From NCBI GenBank assembly GCA_017164015.1, contig CP071065.1, positions 3,511,918-3,575,917 on the forward strand: a stretch of 64,000 bases of DNA, given 5' to 3'. Shown in pieces: positions 8,163 to 17,651 of this stretch. The notes beneath the pieces were generated by a model. The model was not told where the DNA came from. It did no database searches and saw nothing but the letters and a program-made list of their open reading frames with translations. The stretch comes from Nostoc sp. UHCC 0702. GTDB taxonomy: Bacteria; Cyanobacteriota; Cyanobacteriia; Cyanobacteriales; Nostocaceae. The position numbers were made by a program, and so were the translations under genes. The stretch's first letter is position 1, and each line of letters begins with the position of its first letter.

Positions 8163-10358
8163 TTAAGATTTTACAAGAGTTCCAGACTCCTGTCTCTTAA
8201 TACTTGGTTGCGGATAATCTTCCTCGGTAAAGTAGTAGTAGCTGTAAGGTTCATTTTGAGAAATCACACCATTCACCACTTGTCCCAGGACATTTTGACC
8301 TGATTTTTCTAAAAGTTCTTTAGCAAAAGTTGCATTAACCACATCAACCACACCCGGACGAACTACAAATAAAACACCATCAGCCATTTGACCAAGAGTC
8401 GCAGCATCAGCAGCAACATTTAATGAGGGAGCATCAACAATTACAAAGTCGTAATTGGCAGCAAAAGTTTCCATTAAACCCGCCATTCGTTTCGAGTCTA
8501 ACAGAAAAGCTGGACTAGGTGGTACTACTCCAGAAGTCAAGACATCCAAATTATCCATCACATTTCTGATAGCTTTTTTGATTTCAGCTTGTCCCACAAT
8601 CAAATTGCTAAGACCTTGACTATTAGTCAATCCCCAGATTTTATGCTGATTTGGACGATGCAAATCTCCATCAATCAGTAAAACTTTACGCTCCGTTTGA
8701 GCCATTGCTACAGCCAAATTAGTAGCTACTGTTGACTTACCTTCTTTAGGTACAGAACTAGTGACAACAATAACTTTTAACTCTTTATCGGCACTCATAA
8801 ATTTCAGATTTGCCCTCAGCATCCGATAAGCTTCACTCATTGGTGAACGAGGAGTATCTCTAACAGCAATCTTTTGCAGATCTAACTCTAGCTCTTCATA
8901 GCCACGAAGGGATTTTTTCGGCTTGTTAGCAGCAGGAATTATCCCTAATAAAGTCAACTCCAGTAATTCTTTAGCCTCATCAACAGTTTTAATTGATTTA
9001 TCTCTTGCTTCTGAAATATACATACTTGCTAAAGCTGCCAGACTAGCCAATAAACCTGCAATCACGTAAAAAACCATAGAAGAATAAACTGGCTCTTCGG
9101 GAACTTCCGCCGGAGATATCAAACTGGCATTCCCTACGTTTTGATTTTCAGCTATTTGGCTTTCTTGCAGTTTTTGTAGCAAGAGTGAGTAGGTAGATTG
9201 AGCAGCTTGGACTTTACGTTCTAACTGGCGCTGATTTTGTTCTAATCTTGGCAAATTGTTGAGTCTTCGCTTGTAAGCATTTTGTAATTTGAATAAAGTA
9301 TTAGTTTGGTTGACTAAACCTAAACGAGTTGATTCTAATTCTACAAGTTTTGCAGAAAGTTGTTGTTGCAATGCTCCTAATTGAAAGTTTTGATTTTGTA
9401 GTGATTGAGTTGTTCCTGTAACCATCGTGATTCGTTGTTGCAGCAGTTCGTTTAAAGACTTTAATTTTTCCTCTAAATCAATGATTTGCGGATGGTCATT
9501 CTGTAAAACAGTGCGCCTAGCTGCTAATTGTGATTCTAACTGTTGGATTTCTTTAAGAATATCTTGTACCCCTGAAGTTTGGCTGAGGGAAGTCATCATT
9601 ACTGCCTGCTGAGAATTCATACCCAATTGCTGGCGGATAGCTTGAGATTGTGCATCGACATTAGCTAGATTATATTGAGATGCACTCATTTGTTTTTGTA
9701 ATTCTGTAATGATTCCTACTGCCTGATTTACTTCTTCTTGTAGAGAAACAACTTGGTATTTTTCTTTAAACTTTGCAAGTTCTGCTTCTGCTTCACGAAC
9801 AACTATTTCAGCATTTGGTACTTGTTTTTCTAGAAATCTGCGAGCTGCTGTTACTTGAGTTCTATGAGCAGATACGTTATGTTCTAGATAGATAGCCATT
9901 AAAGTATTAACTACTTTTGCAGCTCTCTCTGAATTGATATCTTGATAAGAAATCGTGAGTACATCAGCGCCCTTAGCTTCTTTGACGCTAAGTCGTTGCA
10001 GAAACGTCTTGGATTTTAAGGGCATCCCTTTATCGTTTTTTAACTGAAGTGTGCTTAAGGTTTTGTTCACAACTGGAACAGAGCGAATAACTTCTGCTTC
10101 TGTGTAGAGAGGGTTACTTTTATCTTGGACTAACGGCTCTAATTTGCCTAATTCTGTTCCTACACCCGTTAGAGAAGAAGTAGTATTTGTCCTTTCAAAC
10201 TTTAATTTTCCTTCTGCCAAGTAAGAAGGTTTTTTTAAAGTCGCCACAATGCTCAAAAGTACAAAAACAGAAATAAAAACACCTGAAGCTGATAGCCAAT
10301 GACGCTTAACAATCGGCCAATATTGTTTAATATCTTGAGAAGATTCGATAATTTTCAT
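8163..10358 (-). CDS. Wzc-like polysaccharide co-polymerase and tyrosine autokinase
   Basis: A 731-residue fusion of a Wzz/GumC chain-length domain and a BY-kinase. A first transmembrane helix lies near residues 25-45, a long coiled-coil periplasmic region follows (residues 150-400), then a second helix near 425-445 and a cytoplasmic kinase with Walker A SSVPKEGKSTVATNL and Walker A' LLIDGDLHRP. The tail holds the tyrosine cluster EPYSYYYFTEEDY, the usual autophosphorylation site. It controls polymer length and export in Wzy-dependent synthesis and is the last gene of the exopolysaccharide cluster. The ATG at 10358 is preferred: GAGG lies 6 nt upstream, whereas the GTG 12 bp earlier overlaps that site. 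Confidence 0.92.
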   Translation of the reverse strand: MKIIESSQDIKQYWPIVKRHWLSASGVFISVFVLLSIVATLKKPSYLAEGKLKFERTNTTSSLTGVGTELGKLEPLVQDKSNPLYTEAEVIRSVPVVNKTLSTLQLKNDKGMPLKSKTFLQRLSVKEAKGADVLTISYQDINSERAAKVVNTLMAIYLEHNVSAHRTQVTAARRFLEKQVPNAEIVVREAEAELAKFKEKYQVVSLQEEVNQAVGIITELQKQMSASQYNLANVDAQSQAIRQQLGMNSQQAVMMTSLSQTSGVQDILKEIQQLESQLAARRTVLQNDHPQIIDLEEKLKSLNELLQQRITMVTGTTQSLQNQNFQLGALQQQLSAKLVELESTRLGLVNQTNTLFKLQNAYKRRLNNLPRLEQNQRQLERKVQAAQSTYSLLLQKLQESQIAENQNVGNASLISPAEVPEEPVYSSMVFYVIAGLLASLAALASMYISEARDKSIKTVDEAKELLELTLLGIIPAANKPKKSLRGYEELELDLQKIAVRDTPRSPMSEAYRMLRANLKFMSADKELKVIVVTSSVPKEGKSTVATNLAVAMAQTERKVLLIDGDLHRPNQHKIWGLTNSQGLSNLIVGQAEIKKAIRNVMDNLDVLTSGVVPPSPAFLLDSKRMAGLMETFAANYDFVIVDAPSLNVAADAATLGQMADGVLFVVRPGVVDVVNATFAKELLEKSGQNVLGQVVNGVISQNEPYSYYYFTEEDYPQPSIKRQESGTLVKS

Positions 10359-10452
10359 AAAAAACCTCACGGTAATTTAGAAACCCTTGGCTATAAACCA
10401 AGGAATAAAAAATGACTTGAATCACAACTAACAACCGACAATTAACAAAGAT

Positions 10453-10595
10453 AGGACTTACGCAAGTATCATATTTTTTCGCAGAAATTGCCCAAATTCA
10501 CGCATTCCCAAGTCCAAAAATCTTGATTTTTGACCTTTGACTATTGACTGTTGACTGTCATCGCAGAAAATATGTGTGCCAGTTGCGTAAGTCCT
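10453..10595. mobile_element. MITE with 13-bp perfect terminal inverted repeats
   Basis: The ends AGGACTTACGCAA (10453-10465) and TTGCGTAAGTCCT (10583-10595) are perfect inverted repeats enclosing ~117 bp of non-coding sequence. A second, internal pair (TTTTTTCGCAG and GCAGAAAATA) extends the dyad. This end sequence is familiar from small non-autonomous elements of Nostocales. It sits between the Wzc and sugar transferase genes, so it may insert a break or terminator into the operon. Confidence 0.75.
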
Positions 10596-10604
10596 GAAAG
10601 ATTT

Positions 10605-11198
10605 TTATATGGCAAACACCCGTTTCAGAGTTTTCAGCACGATCGCTAGATCGAGAAATAAACTGAATCGATTGATATATTGCATATTTAACTCTAATTT
10701 TCGAGGCATAATTTCGTGTATATAGAAATTTTCTGAGTTATTCATATCGTTGAGTAATTCACTTTCGTTGTGGAATTTAATTGAAGCTAAATCGGTTATG
10801 CCTGGAAGTACTTCTAAAACTCGACGCTGTTCCGCAGTATACAAAGCAACATATTTGGGTACTTCAGGGCGGGGGCCTACTAAGCTCATTTCCCCTTTAA
10901 TAACATTGAATAGTTGAGGTAATTCATCTAGCTTATACTTTCTGAGAAATCTACCGCTACGGGTAATTCTTTTATCGTTGGCAACTGTAATTTGTTTACC
11001 TATTTTCTCAGCTTCTTGTATCATAGTACGAAACTTGTAAATTTTAAATTCACGTCCAAAGCGTCCGACTCTAACTTGCTGAAAAAATATATTACCTGGA
11101 GAATCTAGCTTTATCCATATGGCAATAGTAATAAATAAAGGCAGCAAAATTACAGTACCGATTAAAGAAAAAAATAAATCAAAAAGTCGTTTTAACAT
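10605..11198 (-). CDS. undecaprenyl-phosphate sugar phosphotransferase (bacterial sugar transferase)
   Basis: The 197-residue protein is a minimal PF02397 transferase: one N-terminal membrane helix (LFFSLIGTVILLPLFITIAIW), then PGNIFFQQVRVGRFGREFKIYKFRTM and LDELPQLFNVIKGEMSLVGPRPE, the catalytic core. It loads the first sugar phosphate onto undecaprenyl phosphate to start repeat-unit assembly. The ATG at 11198 is preferred to the TTG two codons upstream. The C-terminus (FSLFLDLAIVLKTLKRVF) matches the family. Confidence 0.92.
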   Translation of the reverse strand: MLKRLFDLFFSLIGTVILLPLFITIAIWIKLDSPGNIFFQQVRVGRFGREFKIYKFRTMIQEAEKIGKQITVANDKRITRSGRFLRKYKLDELPQLFNVIKGEMSLVGPRPEVPKYVALYTAEQRRVLEVLPGITDLASIKFHNESELLNDMNNSENFYIHEIMPRKLELNMQYINRFSLFLDLAIVLKTLKRVFAI

Positions 11199-11411
11199 AA
11201 TCAATTACCAGTTTGTGATTGATAAAAAATGACTGTGAACGCTCAACAAATTGCAGCAAAATAATACCTAATTACGGTTGAAGTTGTTGACTGATGTACG
11301 GGCGCACAGCTGTGCGTCCCTACTGTTAACTGATAATCATTGACTATTGACTATTGACTGTAAACAGTGGAATATTTTTTTACTTGGAACTTCTTTATTT
11401 GTTGAAATTTC

Positions 11412-12563
11412 CTAAAGTAAAGTTTTTTTCACGACTTCAATAACACGAGTTTGGTCTGCTTCGGTCATTTTTGTATATATTGGTAAGCTAACTATGCGTT
11501 CGTAAGCATCAGAAGCGCAGGGAAATTTTTCTGAAGCCAGGTGATATGTGTCGCGCCAATAAGGATGCAAGTGCAAGGGAATATAATGAACGCTACAACC
11601 AATGCCTTTAGCAGCCAACTGCTCAATGAAAGTGTTGCGGCTGACTTTTGCAGATGCATCTAAACGAATTACATAAAGATGCCAAGAGTGAGTATCGCCA
11701 TTAACAGGTTTTGCTGGTAGATGTAAAGGCAAGTCGGCGAACTCTGCATCATATCGCTCGGCGATCGCAGCTCGTTTTTGCTGAAATAACCAAACTTTTT
11801 TGAGTTGGTGAATCCCTAAAGAAGCCGCCAAATCAGTCATGTTGTATTTAAAGCCAGGAGCAACCACCTCGTAATACCAAGAGGGTTTAGTTGAACTGTA
11901 GCGATCGAACACATCCCGGCTGATGCCATGTAGCCGCATCACACGACAACGTTGAGCAATTTCTAAATTGCGGGTAACTACCATTCCTCCTTCACCAGTG
12001 GCGATCGGCTTGGTGGCATAAAAACTATAGACTGTGGCATCGCTATCTAGACTGCCAATCAATTTACCTTGGTAAGTTGTTGGTATGGCATGGGCAGCAT
12101 CTTCAATTACTTTCAATCCATACTTGCGAGCGATCGCTAGAATTGGCTCCATGTTACAAGCAAGTCCGCCAAAATGCACGGCTATAATGGCTTTCGTCAG
12201 AGGAGTAATAGCTGCTGCAATTTTTACGGGATCGATGTTGAGAGTTGCTAAATCAACATCAACAAAGATGGGATTTGCGCCTAGATAGCGAATTACTTCC
12301 GCAGTTGCAGTAAATGTATGAGTTGTAGTGATAACTTCATCGCCATGACTAATGCCTACAGCTTCCAAAGCTAAGTGTAAACCGGAAGTGGCGGAATTGA
12401 CTGCGATCGCCTCAACTCCATGCCCAATAAATTCAGCAAACTCTTGTTCAAAACGTTTGGTTTTTGCTCCTGTAGTTAACCAATTAGATTTTAAAGAGTC
12501 AACGACTTCGGCAATTTCTTCCTCTCCAATATCAGGTAATGCAAAAGGTAGAAACTTTTCCAT
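11412..12563 (-). CDS. DegT/DnrJ/EryC1/StrS-family sugar aminotransferase
   Basis: A 383-residue PLP-dependent sugar aminotransferase. The PLP lysine sits in [17 protein letters not shown], and VIEDAAHA gives the conserved Asp that contacts the pyridine ring. Such enzymes transaminate nucleotide 4-keto sugars; in this cluster the CapD-like 4,6-dehydratase at 26374 can provide such a substrate. The start at [17 protein letters not shown] is the family-typical one; an in-frame extension to 12638 would run into the upstream methyltransferase gene. Confidence 0.92.
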   Translation of the reverse strand: MEKFLPFALPDIGEEEIAEVVDSLKSNWLTTGAKTKRFEQEFAEFIGHGVEAIAVNSATSGLHLALEAVGISHGDEVITTTHTFTATAEVIRYLGANPIFVDVDLATLNIDPVKIAAAITPLTKAIIAVHFGGLACNMEPILAIARKYGLKVIEDAAHAIPTTYQGKLIGSLDSDATVYSFYATKPIATGEGGMVVTRNLEIAQRCRVMRLHGISRDVFDRYSSTKPSWYYEVVAPGFKYNMTDLAASLGIHQLKKVWLFQQKRAAIAERYDAEFADLPLHLPAKPVNGDTHSWHLYVIRLDASAKVSRNTFIEQLAAKGIGCSVHYIPLHLHPYWRDTYHLASEKFPCASDAYERIVSLPIYTKMTEADQTRVIEVVKKTLL

Positions 12564-12609
12564 ATTAATTATATTTTTAGGTGCAACAATGTTTCTGCAA
12601 ATATATGCA

Positions 12610-13305
12610 CTAAGATTTTTTGATCCAACATAAAACATGAGTACGTAGAAATGGCATCACATTGAGCAAATAATAAAGATTCGGATGAATCTGAGTAATT
12701 AGGCGATTGATAGGTGGCGCTAGTGTTAACCGCCATGTTTTTATTTCAGCTTGAGGAAACAATTCATGAATTCGCCTAATAGGAATACCTTTAACATCTG
12801 GATTTTGAGGATTATTGTAAATAAAGTCATACCAAAGTATTCCTCCTTGGGGTTTAACTAGCGACCAGATTTTATTTGCTAGCTGTTGTTGAAAATCCTC
12901 ATCAAAGATTGAAGTAAAAACTGTTGCTTGTACAACAACATCAAAGGAATTTTCCTCTAATTCCAGTGTGGATGCATCTCCAAGCAAAACTTGAGATGCT
13001 TGTGGAAGCAAGTATCTTGCCCTCAGAGCGCGTTCTTCTAAAAGCTCATTTCCCATCAGATTCTCTGGTTGAAAACCCAAAGAGATAAATTGCAGTAAAT
13101 TATCCCCAAAACCACAACCAATTTCTAATACTCGTTTATCTTGAACAGGTGCTAAACCAGCCCAATTAATCCAGCGAATGAAAGCGCGCCGTTTTTCTTC
13201 ATAGCTCATGTAACGAGATGGATTCAAGGGATTATATAAAGATGATTCTGGAAGTTGTTTTCGTCGAGCATAACGCTGGCGAATCGCTTCCACTTCACTA
13301 TCCAT
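12610..13305 (-). CDS. SAM-dependent methyltransferase
   Basis: The 231-residue protein has the class I methyltransferase fold: motif [16 protein letters not shown] near residue 66, motif II region [24 protein letters not shown], and [15 protein letters not shown]. Its place inside the polysaccharide cluster suggests it methylates a sugar or a nucleotide-sugar, but the acceptor is not evident. It lies 47 bp upstream of the aminotransferase start on the same strand. Confidence 0.85.
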   Translation of the reverse strand: MDSEVEAIRQRYARRKQLPESSLYNPLNPSRYMSYEEKRRAFIRWINWAGLAPVQDKRVLEIGCGFGDNLLQFISLGFQPENLMGNELLEERALRARYLLPQASQVLLGDASTLELEENSFDVVVQATVFTSIFDEDFQQQLANKIWSLVKPQGGILWYDFIYNNPQNPDVKGIPIRRIHELFPQAEIKTWRLTLAPPINRLITQIHPNLYYLLNVMPFLRTHVLCWIKKS

Positions 13306-13369
13306 AAAATTCCCCTAATTTTAGAGAAAGTTGACTTATACCAATTCTCTGTGAAGCTGCACATTATTT

Positions 13370-13428
13370 TAACCCCTCCCAACCTCCCCTAGGTAAGGGG
13401 AGGTGCCGCAGGCGGTGGGGTTCTTTCT
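13370..13428. repeat. GC-rich hairpin repeat between cluster genes
   Basis: The phrases CCTCCCCT and AGGGGAGGT form a hairpin followed by GGCGGTGGGGTTCTTT. The same kind of sequence is at 5086-5160 and 29904-29980, so this is a dispersed genomic repeat that may also attenuate operon transcription. Confidence 0.5.
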
Positions 13429-13452
13429 ATGCATCTTCATATGGAAATGGTA

Positions 13453-14640
13453 TTAGCTTTGAGATTTATTCAATTGTACTTGTTCTGAATTGAGTAATCC
13501 TAAAGCGCGGTAGTAGATGTTTGTATAGGAATCAGCTACCTTTTTCAAACTGAAATTTTCTCGTACATACATTCCACTGCGAGTACCCATTAAGACTCTC
13601 TTATCTTGAAACTTGAGAAGTTGCAAAATTGCTGTTGCTAAAGATTTGGCATTTTTCGGAGGTACTAATAACCCATTCCAATTATCTTGTACAACATCTT
13701 TACAACCAGGTGTATTTGTTGTAATTAAAGGCAGTTCCATTGCACCAGCTTCTAATAAAACCCGTGACATTCCCTCACGATAACTAGGTAAAACAAAGAT
13801 ATCGCTTAAAGCCAATAATGTAGGTATGTCATTACGAATACCCAAATAAGAAACAAATTCAGCTTGCTGTTGAACTGCTTTAATTGGCACTGCTTGCCGT
13901 CCTTCTGACGAAAACGGGCCGATTAAAATAAACTTGACATTTTGCATTTGCTGACAAACTATTCTAGCTGCATCAAGATATTCCATTACGCCTTTAGAAA
14001 CAACAAGACGCGCTATCATGGTGACAATTAGCTGTCCTTCTAAACCTAATTCTTGGCGGATTGCTGCTAGGTTTTCTGGGCTGGGACGATTTTTGCTCAA
14101 CTCTTCTGTATCAATACCCGAACCTAAAACTAAATCATCACAGCCATCCTTGACCATCTTGTGCTTGCGAAAATATTCGCGATCGTCATTGTTTTGAAAT
14201 ACTGTGATTCCCGCTGCTGCGGAAGCTTTTGTTTGCAGATGTCGATATATAGGTCTAAGTGTCAGTGCTAATGGAGAATTAGAAGAGAAGATATAGCCCA
14301 TGCCATTAATTGTCCGCACTCTTCCGGGAATTCTCGCCTTCATTGCGACAATGGGTGTGATCATCGCTGGCTTAGTATCAAAACCATGCACAACATCTGG
14401 TTTATATTTACTAAATAAGTGGAAAAGTTGGGTACGAGCTTGAATATCTGCTAGGGGATTGATTTCCCGTGACAGCGTATATTGAAAATATGGAATTTGA
14501 TACTTTGCAAAAGCATCTCCATTTTCAGACCCAACCGCTCCAACATTAAATCCTTTATCCCTGAGTGCCAACAACAGAGGAATGCGGAAACGTATATCTT
14601 CTCCACCAACGTGCCAAATAGTTTTTGGTACGGTATTCAT
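13453..14640 (-). CDS. glycosyltransferase family 4
   Basis: A 395-residue GT-B retaining glycosyltransferase. The N-terminal domain begins KTIWHVGGEDIRFRIPLLLALRDKGFNVG; the C-terminal domain has IVTMIARLVVSKGVMEYLDA and the E-x7-E nucleotide-sugar motif in SYREGMSRVLLEAGAMELP. It probably adds one sugar of the repeat unit on the cytoplasmic face. The sugar donor cannot be read from sequence. It sits between the methyltransferase and the epimerase, all on the minus strand. Confidence 0.9.
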   Translation of the reverse strand: MNTVPKTIWHVGGEDIRFRIPLLLALRDKGFNVGAVGSENGDAFAKYQIPYFQYTLSREINPLADIQARTQLFHLFSKYKPDVVHGFDTKPAMITPIVAMKARIPGRVRTINGMGYIFSSNSPLALTLRPIYRHLQTKASAAAGITVFQNNDDREYFRKHKMVKDGCDDLVLGSGIDTEELSKNRPSPENLAAIRQELGLEGQLIVTMIARLVVSKGVMEYLDAARIVCQQMQNVKFILIGPFSSEGRQAVPIKAVQQQAEFVSYLGIRNDIPTLLALSDIFVLPSYREGMSRVLLEAGAMELPLITTNTPGCKDVVQDNWNGLLVPPKNAKSLATAILQLLKFQDKRVLMGTRSGMYVRENFSLKKVADSYTNIYYRALGLLNSEQVQLNKSQS

Positions 14641-14707
14641 GTGATTTTAAACATCTGTAAGTAAAGAAAAATTTGCATGAACTTTGCCATTTTTGGAGAA
14701 ATTTTTC

Positions 14708-15760
14708 TTAACTAGCCTGAGCTACCACAGAAAGCGAACGTAATGGTATTTGTACTCGATAATAAGAACAATACCAAGCTACAAAACGTTCAATTCCAAC
14801 TTCAATTGAAGTGCTAGGTTTGAAACCTACATCTCTAATCAAATCATCAACATCTGCATAGGTAGCGGGAACATCGCCAAGTTGCAGCGGTAGTAATTTT
14901 TTTTCTGCTTTCATTCCCAAATAGTTTTCTAGCACTTCTATGAAGTGCATTAATTCAACTGGTTGATTATTACCTATGTTGTAAATTTTGTAAGGAGCTT
15001 TACTAGTTCCTGGGTCGGGTGCATCTCCTGACCAAGCAGTATTTGGTTGAGGAATTCTATCCATTACACGCACAATACCTTCTACAATGTCGTCAATATA
15101 AGTAAAATCTCGACGCATCTTACCGTAATTAAACACATCAATTGGCTGTTTTGCTAAAATTGCTTTAGTAAATAAAAACAGCGCCATATCTGGACGACCC
15201 CACGGCCCATAAACGGTAAAAAAGCGCAGTCCAGTTGTAGGTAAATTATACAAATGGCTATATGTATGAGCCATCAGTTCATTGGCTTTCTTTGTAGCAG
15301 CATACAAACTAACTGGATGGTCTACATTATCGTGAACAGAAAAAGGCGTTTTGGTATTTGCACCGTAGACAGAACTAGAGGAAGCAAATACTAAATGTTT
15401 AACGCCAAAGTGACGACAACCTTCCAGAATGTTAGTAAAGCCTACCAAGTTGCTGTCTATATATGCATGGGGATTCTTCAGTGAATAGCGGACACCTGCT
15501 TGGGCTGCTAAGTTAACTACTATATCGAAGCTTTGCTCTGCAAATAGCTGGGCGATACTTATATTATCTACTAAATCTAGTTTGTGAAAACTAAAACCTG
15601 ATTTTCCCTCTAGTTGGGCTAGGCGTTCTTTTTTGAGGGAGACATCATAGTAATCATTGAGATTATCTAAACCCACAACTTCATCACCTCTGGATAGTAG
15701 GCGATGACTGAGATGAAACCCAATGAAGCCAGCAGCACCCGTAACTAAAACTTTAACCAT
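14708..15760 (-). CDS. UDP-glucuronate 4-epimerase-like SDR protein
   Basis: A 350-residue extended short-chain dehydrogenase. It starts [21 protein letters not shown] (NAD-binding GxxGxxG) and continues [18 protein letters not shown], the typical signature of UDP-glucuronate 4-epimerases; the active site is SSVYG and YAATKKANE (Tyr-x3-Lys). It lies 10 bp after the nucleotide-sugar dehydrogenase, so oxidation at C6 followed by C4 epimerisation is a sensible pathway to a UDP-hexuronic acid. Confidence 0.88.
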   Translation of the reverse strand: MVKVLVTGAAGFIGFHLSHRLLSRGDEVVGLDNLNDYYDVSLKKERLAQLEGKSGFSFHKLDLVDNISIAQLFAEQSFDIVVNLAAQAGVRYSLKNPHAYIDSNLVGFTNILEGCRHFGVKHLVFASSSSVYGANTKTPFSVHDNVDHPVSLYAATKKANELMAHTYSHLYNLPTTGLRFFTVYGPWGRPDMALFLFTKAILAKQPIDVFNYGKMRRDFTYIDDIVEGIVRVMDRIPQPNTAWSGDAPDPGTSKAPYKIYNIGNNQPVELMHFIEVLENYLGMKAEKKLLPLQLGDVPATYADVDDLIRDVGFKPSTSIEVGIERFVAWYCSYYRVQIPLRSLSVVAQAS

Positions 15761-15770
15761 GTATTTTCTC

Positions 15771-17051
15771 CTAGAGACTTGAGTAATGAATATTGTTTGG
15801 CAGAGTTAGAGTATCAAAAACAGACTTGACATCTAACAAAACTCCTCCGGGACGCAGACAAGCAAGCAACTGGTCGCGAGACATATCTAAGTAGGCTTGA
15901 TGGCTAACAGCCAACACAATTCCATCTAGATTAGATAATTCTTCCCAGTTTGTAAGCTGAATGTTATACTCGCGCTGAGCTTCGTGACTATCAGCTAGTG
16001 GGTCGTGTACGAGGGGGTAAATACCAAATTGGTGCAACTCCGCAACGATATCCGGAACGCGACTGTTTCGCACATCTGACACATTTTCCTTAAAGGTTAG
16101 CCCCAGAATTCCGATACGCGCTCCTTTAATAGATAAGTTAGCCTTGATTAAAAGCTTAACTAGATGGCGAGCAATATGGATTCCCATACTGTCATTAATT
16201 CGACGACCAGCAAGCATAACTTCAGGATGATATCCGAGTTCTTCTGCTTTGGTAGTTAAATAATAGGGGTCAACCCCAATGCAGTGACCGCCGACAAGAC
16301 CAGGAGTGAATGGCAAAAAGTTCCATTTAGTTCTAGCTGCTGCTAAAACATCGTGAGTGCGAATATTGAGGCGATCGCAAATTAAGGCTAACTCGTTCAT
16401 CAAGGCAATATTCAAGTCTCGCTGAGTATTTTCAATTGCTTTGGCTGCTTCAGCTACCTTAATAGAAGCAGCACGATATACGCCAGCATCAATAATAGTT
16501 TCGTAAACTCTCGCCACCTTTTCTAAGGTTTCGGCATCTTCCCCAGCTACCACTTTCACAATCTTTTCTAAAGTATGAGCTTTATCACCCGGATTAATTC
16601 GTTCTGGAGAGTAGCCAAGTTTGAAATCAACACCTTGCTGTAAACCCGATACTTTTGCCAGAGTGGGGCCGCAAATTTCTTCTGTCACCCCTGGATAAAC
16701 CGTGGATTCATAGACTACTGTCGCACCAGGTTGTAATACTTTACCGACTAATTCCGATGCTTTAATCAGGTAGGATAAATCTGGTCGATGGTTGCGGTCA
16801 ACAGGTGTTGGAACTGCAACTACAAAAAAGTTGCTGTCTACTAAGTCGAATGGTTCTGAGACAATGTTCAGAGTAGCGTTGATTAATTCTTCTTTGGAGA
16901 TTTCCCCTGTAGTATCAATGCCTCGTCTTAAATTTGCAACTTTCTCAACGTTGACATCAAATCCAACAGTGTAGGGGAATTTTTTGGCAAATGCTAAGGC
17001 TACAGGTAAGCCAACGTAACCCAGACCGATAACTGCAACGCGATCGCTCAT
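15771..17051 (-). CDS. nucleotide-sugar 6-dehydrogenase (UDP-GlcNAc/UDP-ManNAc or UDP-Glc type)
   Basis: The 426-residue enzyme has the three-domain layout of UDP-sugar dehydrogenases: N-terminal Rossmann [16 protein letters not shown], the thioester Cys in [18 protein letters not shown], and the C-terminal UDP-binding region [19 protein letters not shown]. The motif pattern, including [16 protein letters not shown], is closest to TviB/WbpA-type UDP-N-acetylhexosamine dehydrogenases rather than classical Ugd, which I infer rather than prove. It makes a uronic acid donor for the polymer. Confidence 0.9.
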   Translation of the reverse strand: MSDRVAVIGLGYVGLPVALAFAKKFPYTVGFDVNVEKVANLRRGIDTTGEISKEELINATLNIVSEPFDLVDSNFFVVAVPTPVDRNHRPDLSYLIKASELVGKVLQPGATVVYESTVYPGVTEEICGPTLAKVSGLQQGVDFKLGYSPERINPGDKAHTLEKIVKVVAGEDAETLEKVARVYETIIDAGVYRAASIKVAEAAKAIENTQRDLNIALMNELALICDRLNIRTHDVLAAARTKWNFLPFTPGLVGGHCIGVDPYYLTTKAEELGYHPEVMLAGRRINDSMGIHIARHLVKLLIKANLSIKGARIGILGLTFKENVSDVRNSRVPDIVAELHQFGIYPLVHDPLADSHEAQREYNIQLTNWEELSNLDGIVLAVSHQAYLDMSRDQLLACLRPGGVLLDVKSVFDTLTLPNNIHYSSL

Positions 17052-17085
17052 ATCTTAGAAGTGTAATGATATAGATTGATGATTG

Positions 17086-17272
17086 ATATCAAGTTCGGCT
17101 AATTACTTACGATATAGTCGGTTTGCTTGGTAATAGGTAATGGGTAATGGGTAATAGGTAATACTCAAAACCAATTACCAATTACCAATACTTCGGCTTC
17201 GCTCAGTACAAGTTCCCAATTCCCAATTACCGACCTCCACAGATATCATAAGTGTTTAAACGGACATGATAT
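17086..17272. mobile_element. MITE-like dispersed repeat, third copy
   Basis: The left end ATATCAAGTTCGGCTAATTA and right end GTTTAAACGGACATGATAT match the copy at 1023-1177 closely, with the same TTACTTACGATAT inner phrase and a simple TAATGGGTAATGGG core. It lies in the 600-bp gap that splits the exopolysaccharide cluster into two transcription blocks. The rest of that gap (17273-17651) is AT-rich and I see no gene or clear terminator in it. Confidence 0.6.
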
Positions 17273-17651
17273 GAGTTGATTGAATTCACTCAAAAAATTA
17301 GCAGTTGAAAAGTATTACCTCAATGAAGTTAATATTTGACACTTTTAGAGCTATCTAGGCAAAGAAAAGTTTAATCAATTAAACTTGCTCTCACTTAAAG
17401 TGAATATTTTGATAGTTTGTGAGTCTTTTGATAAGTAGCAAATATTTTCTTCAATGGTTTAATACTTCATCTCAGGACAATCAGCATTTATTTTTTAATA
17501 TTTATAATTTATATGCTGTTGTCACTTATATTAAATAATCTATCATTTTTTATTAGTAAGTGCGCGCCATAATGGCATTTTTTTAGATGTAAAACATAAT
17601 CCAATCCAATTTATAAAAATTACGATATACTCTAATTTTTTCTCAAAATGC

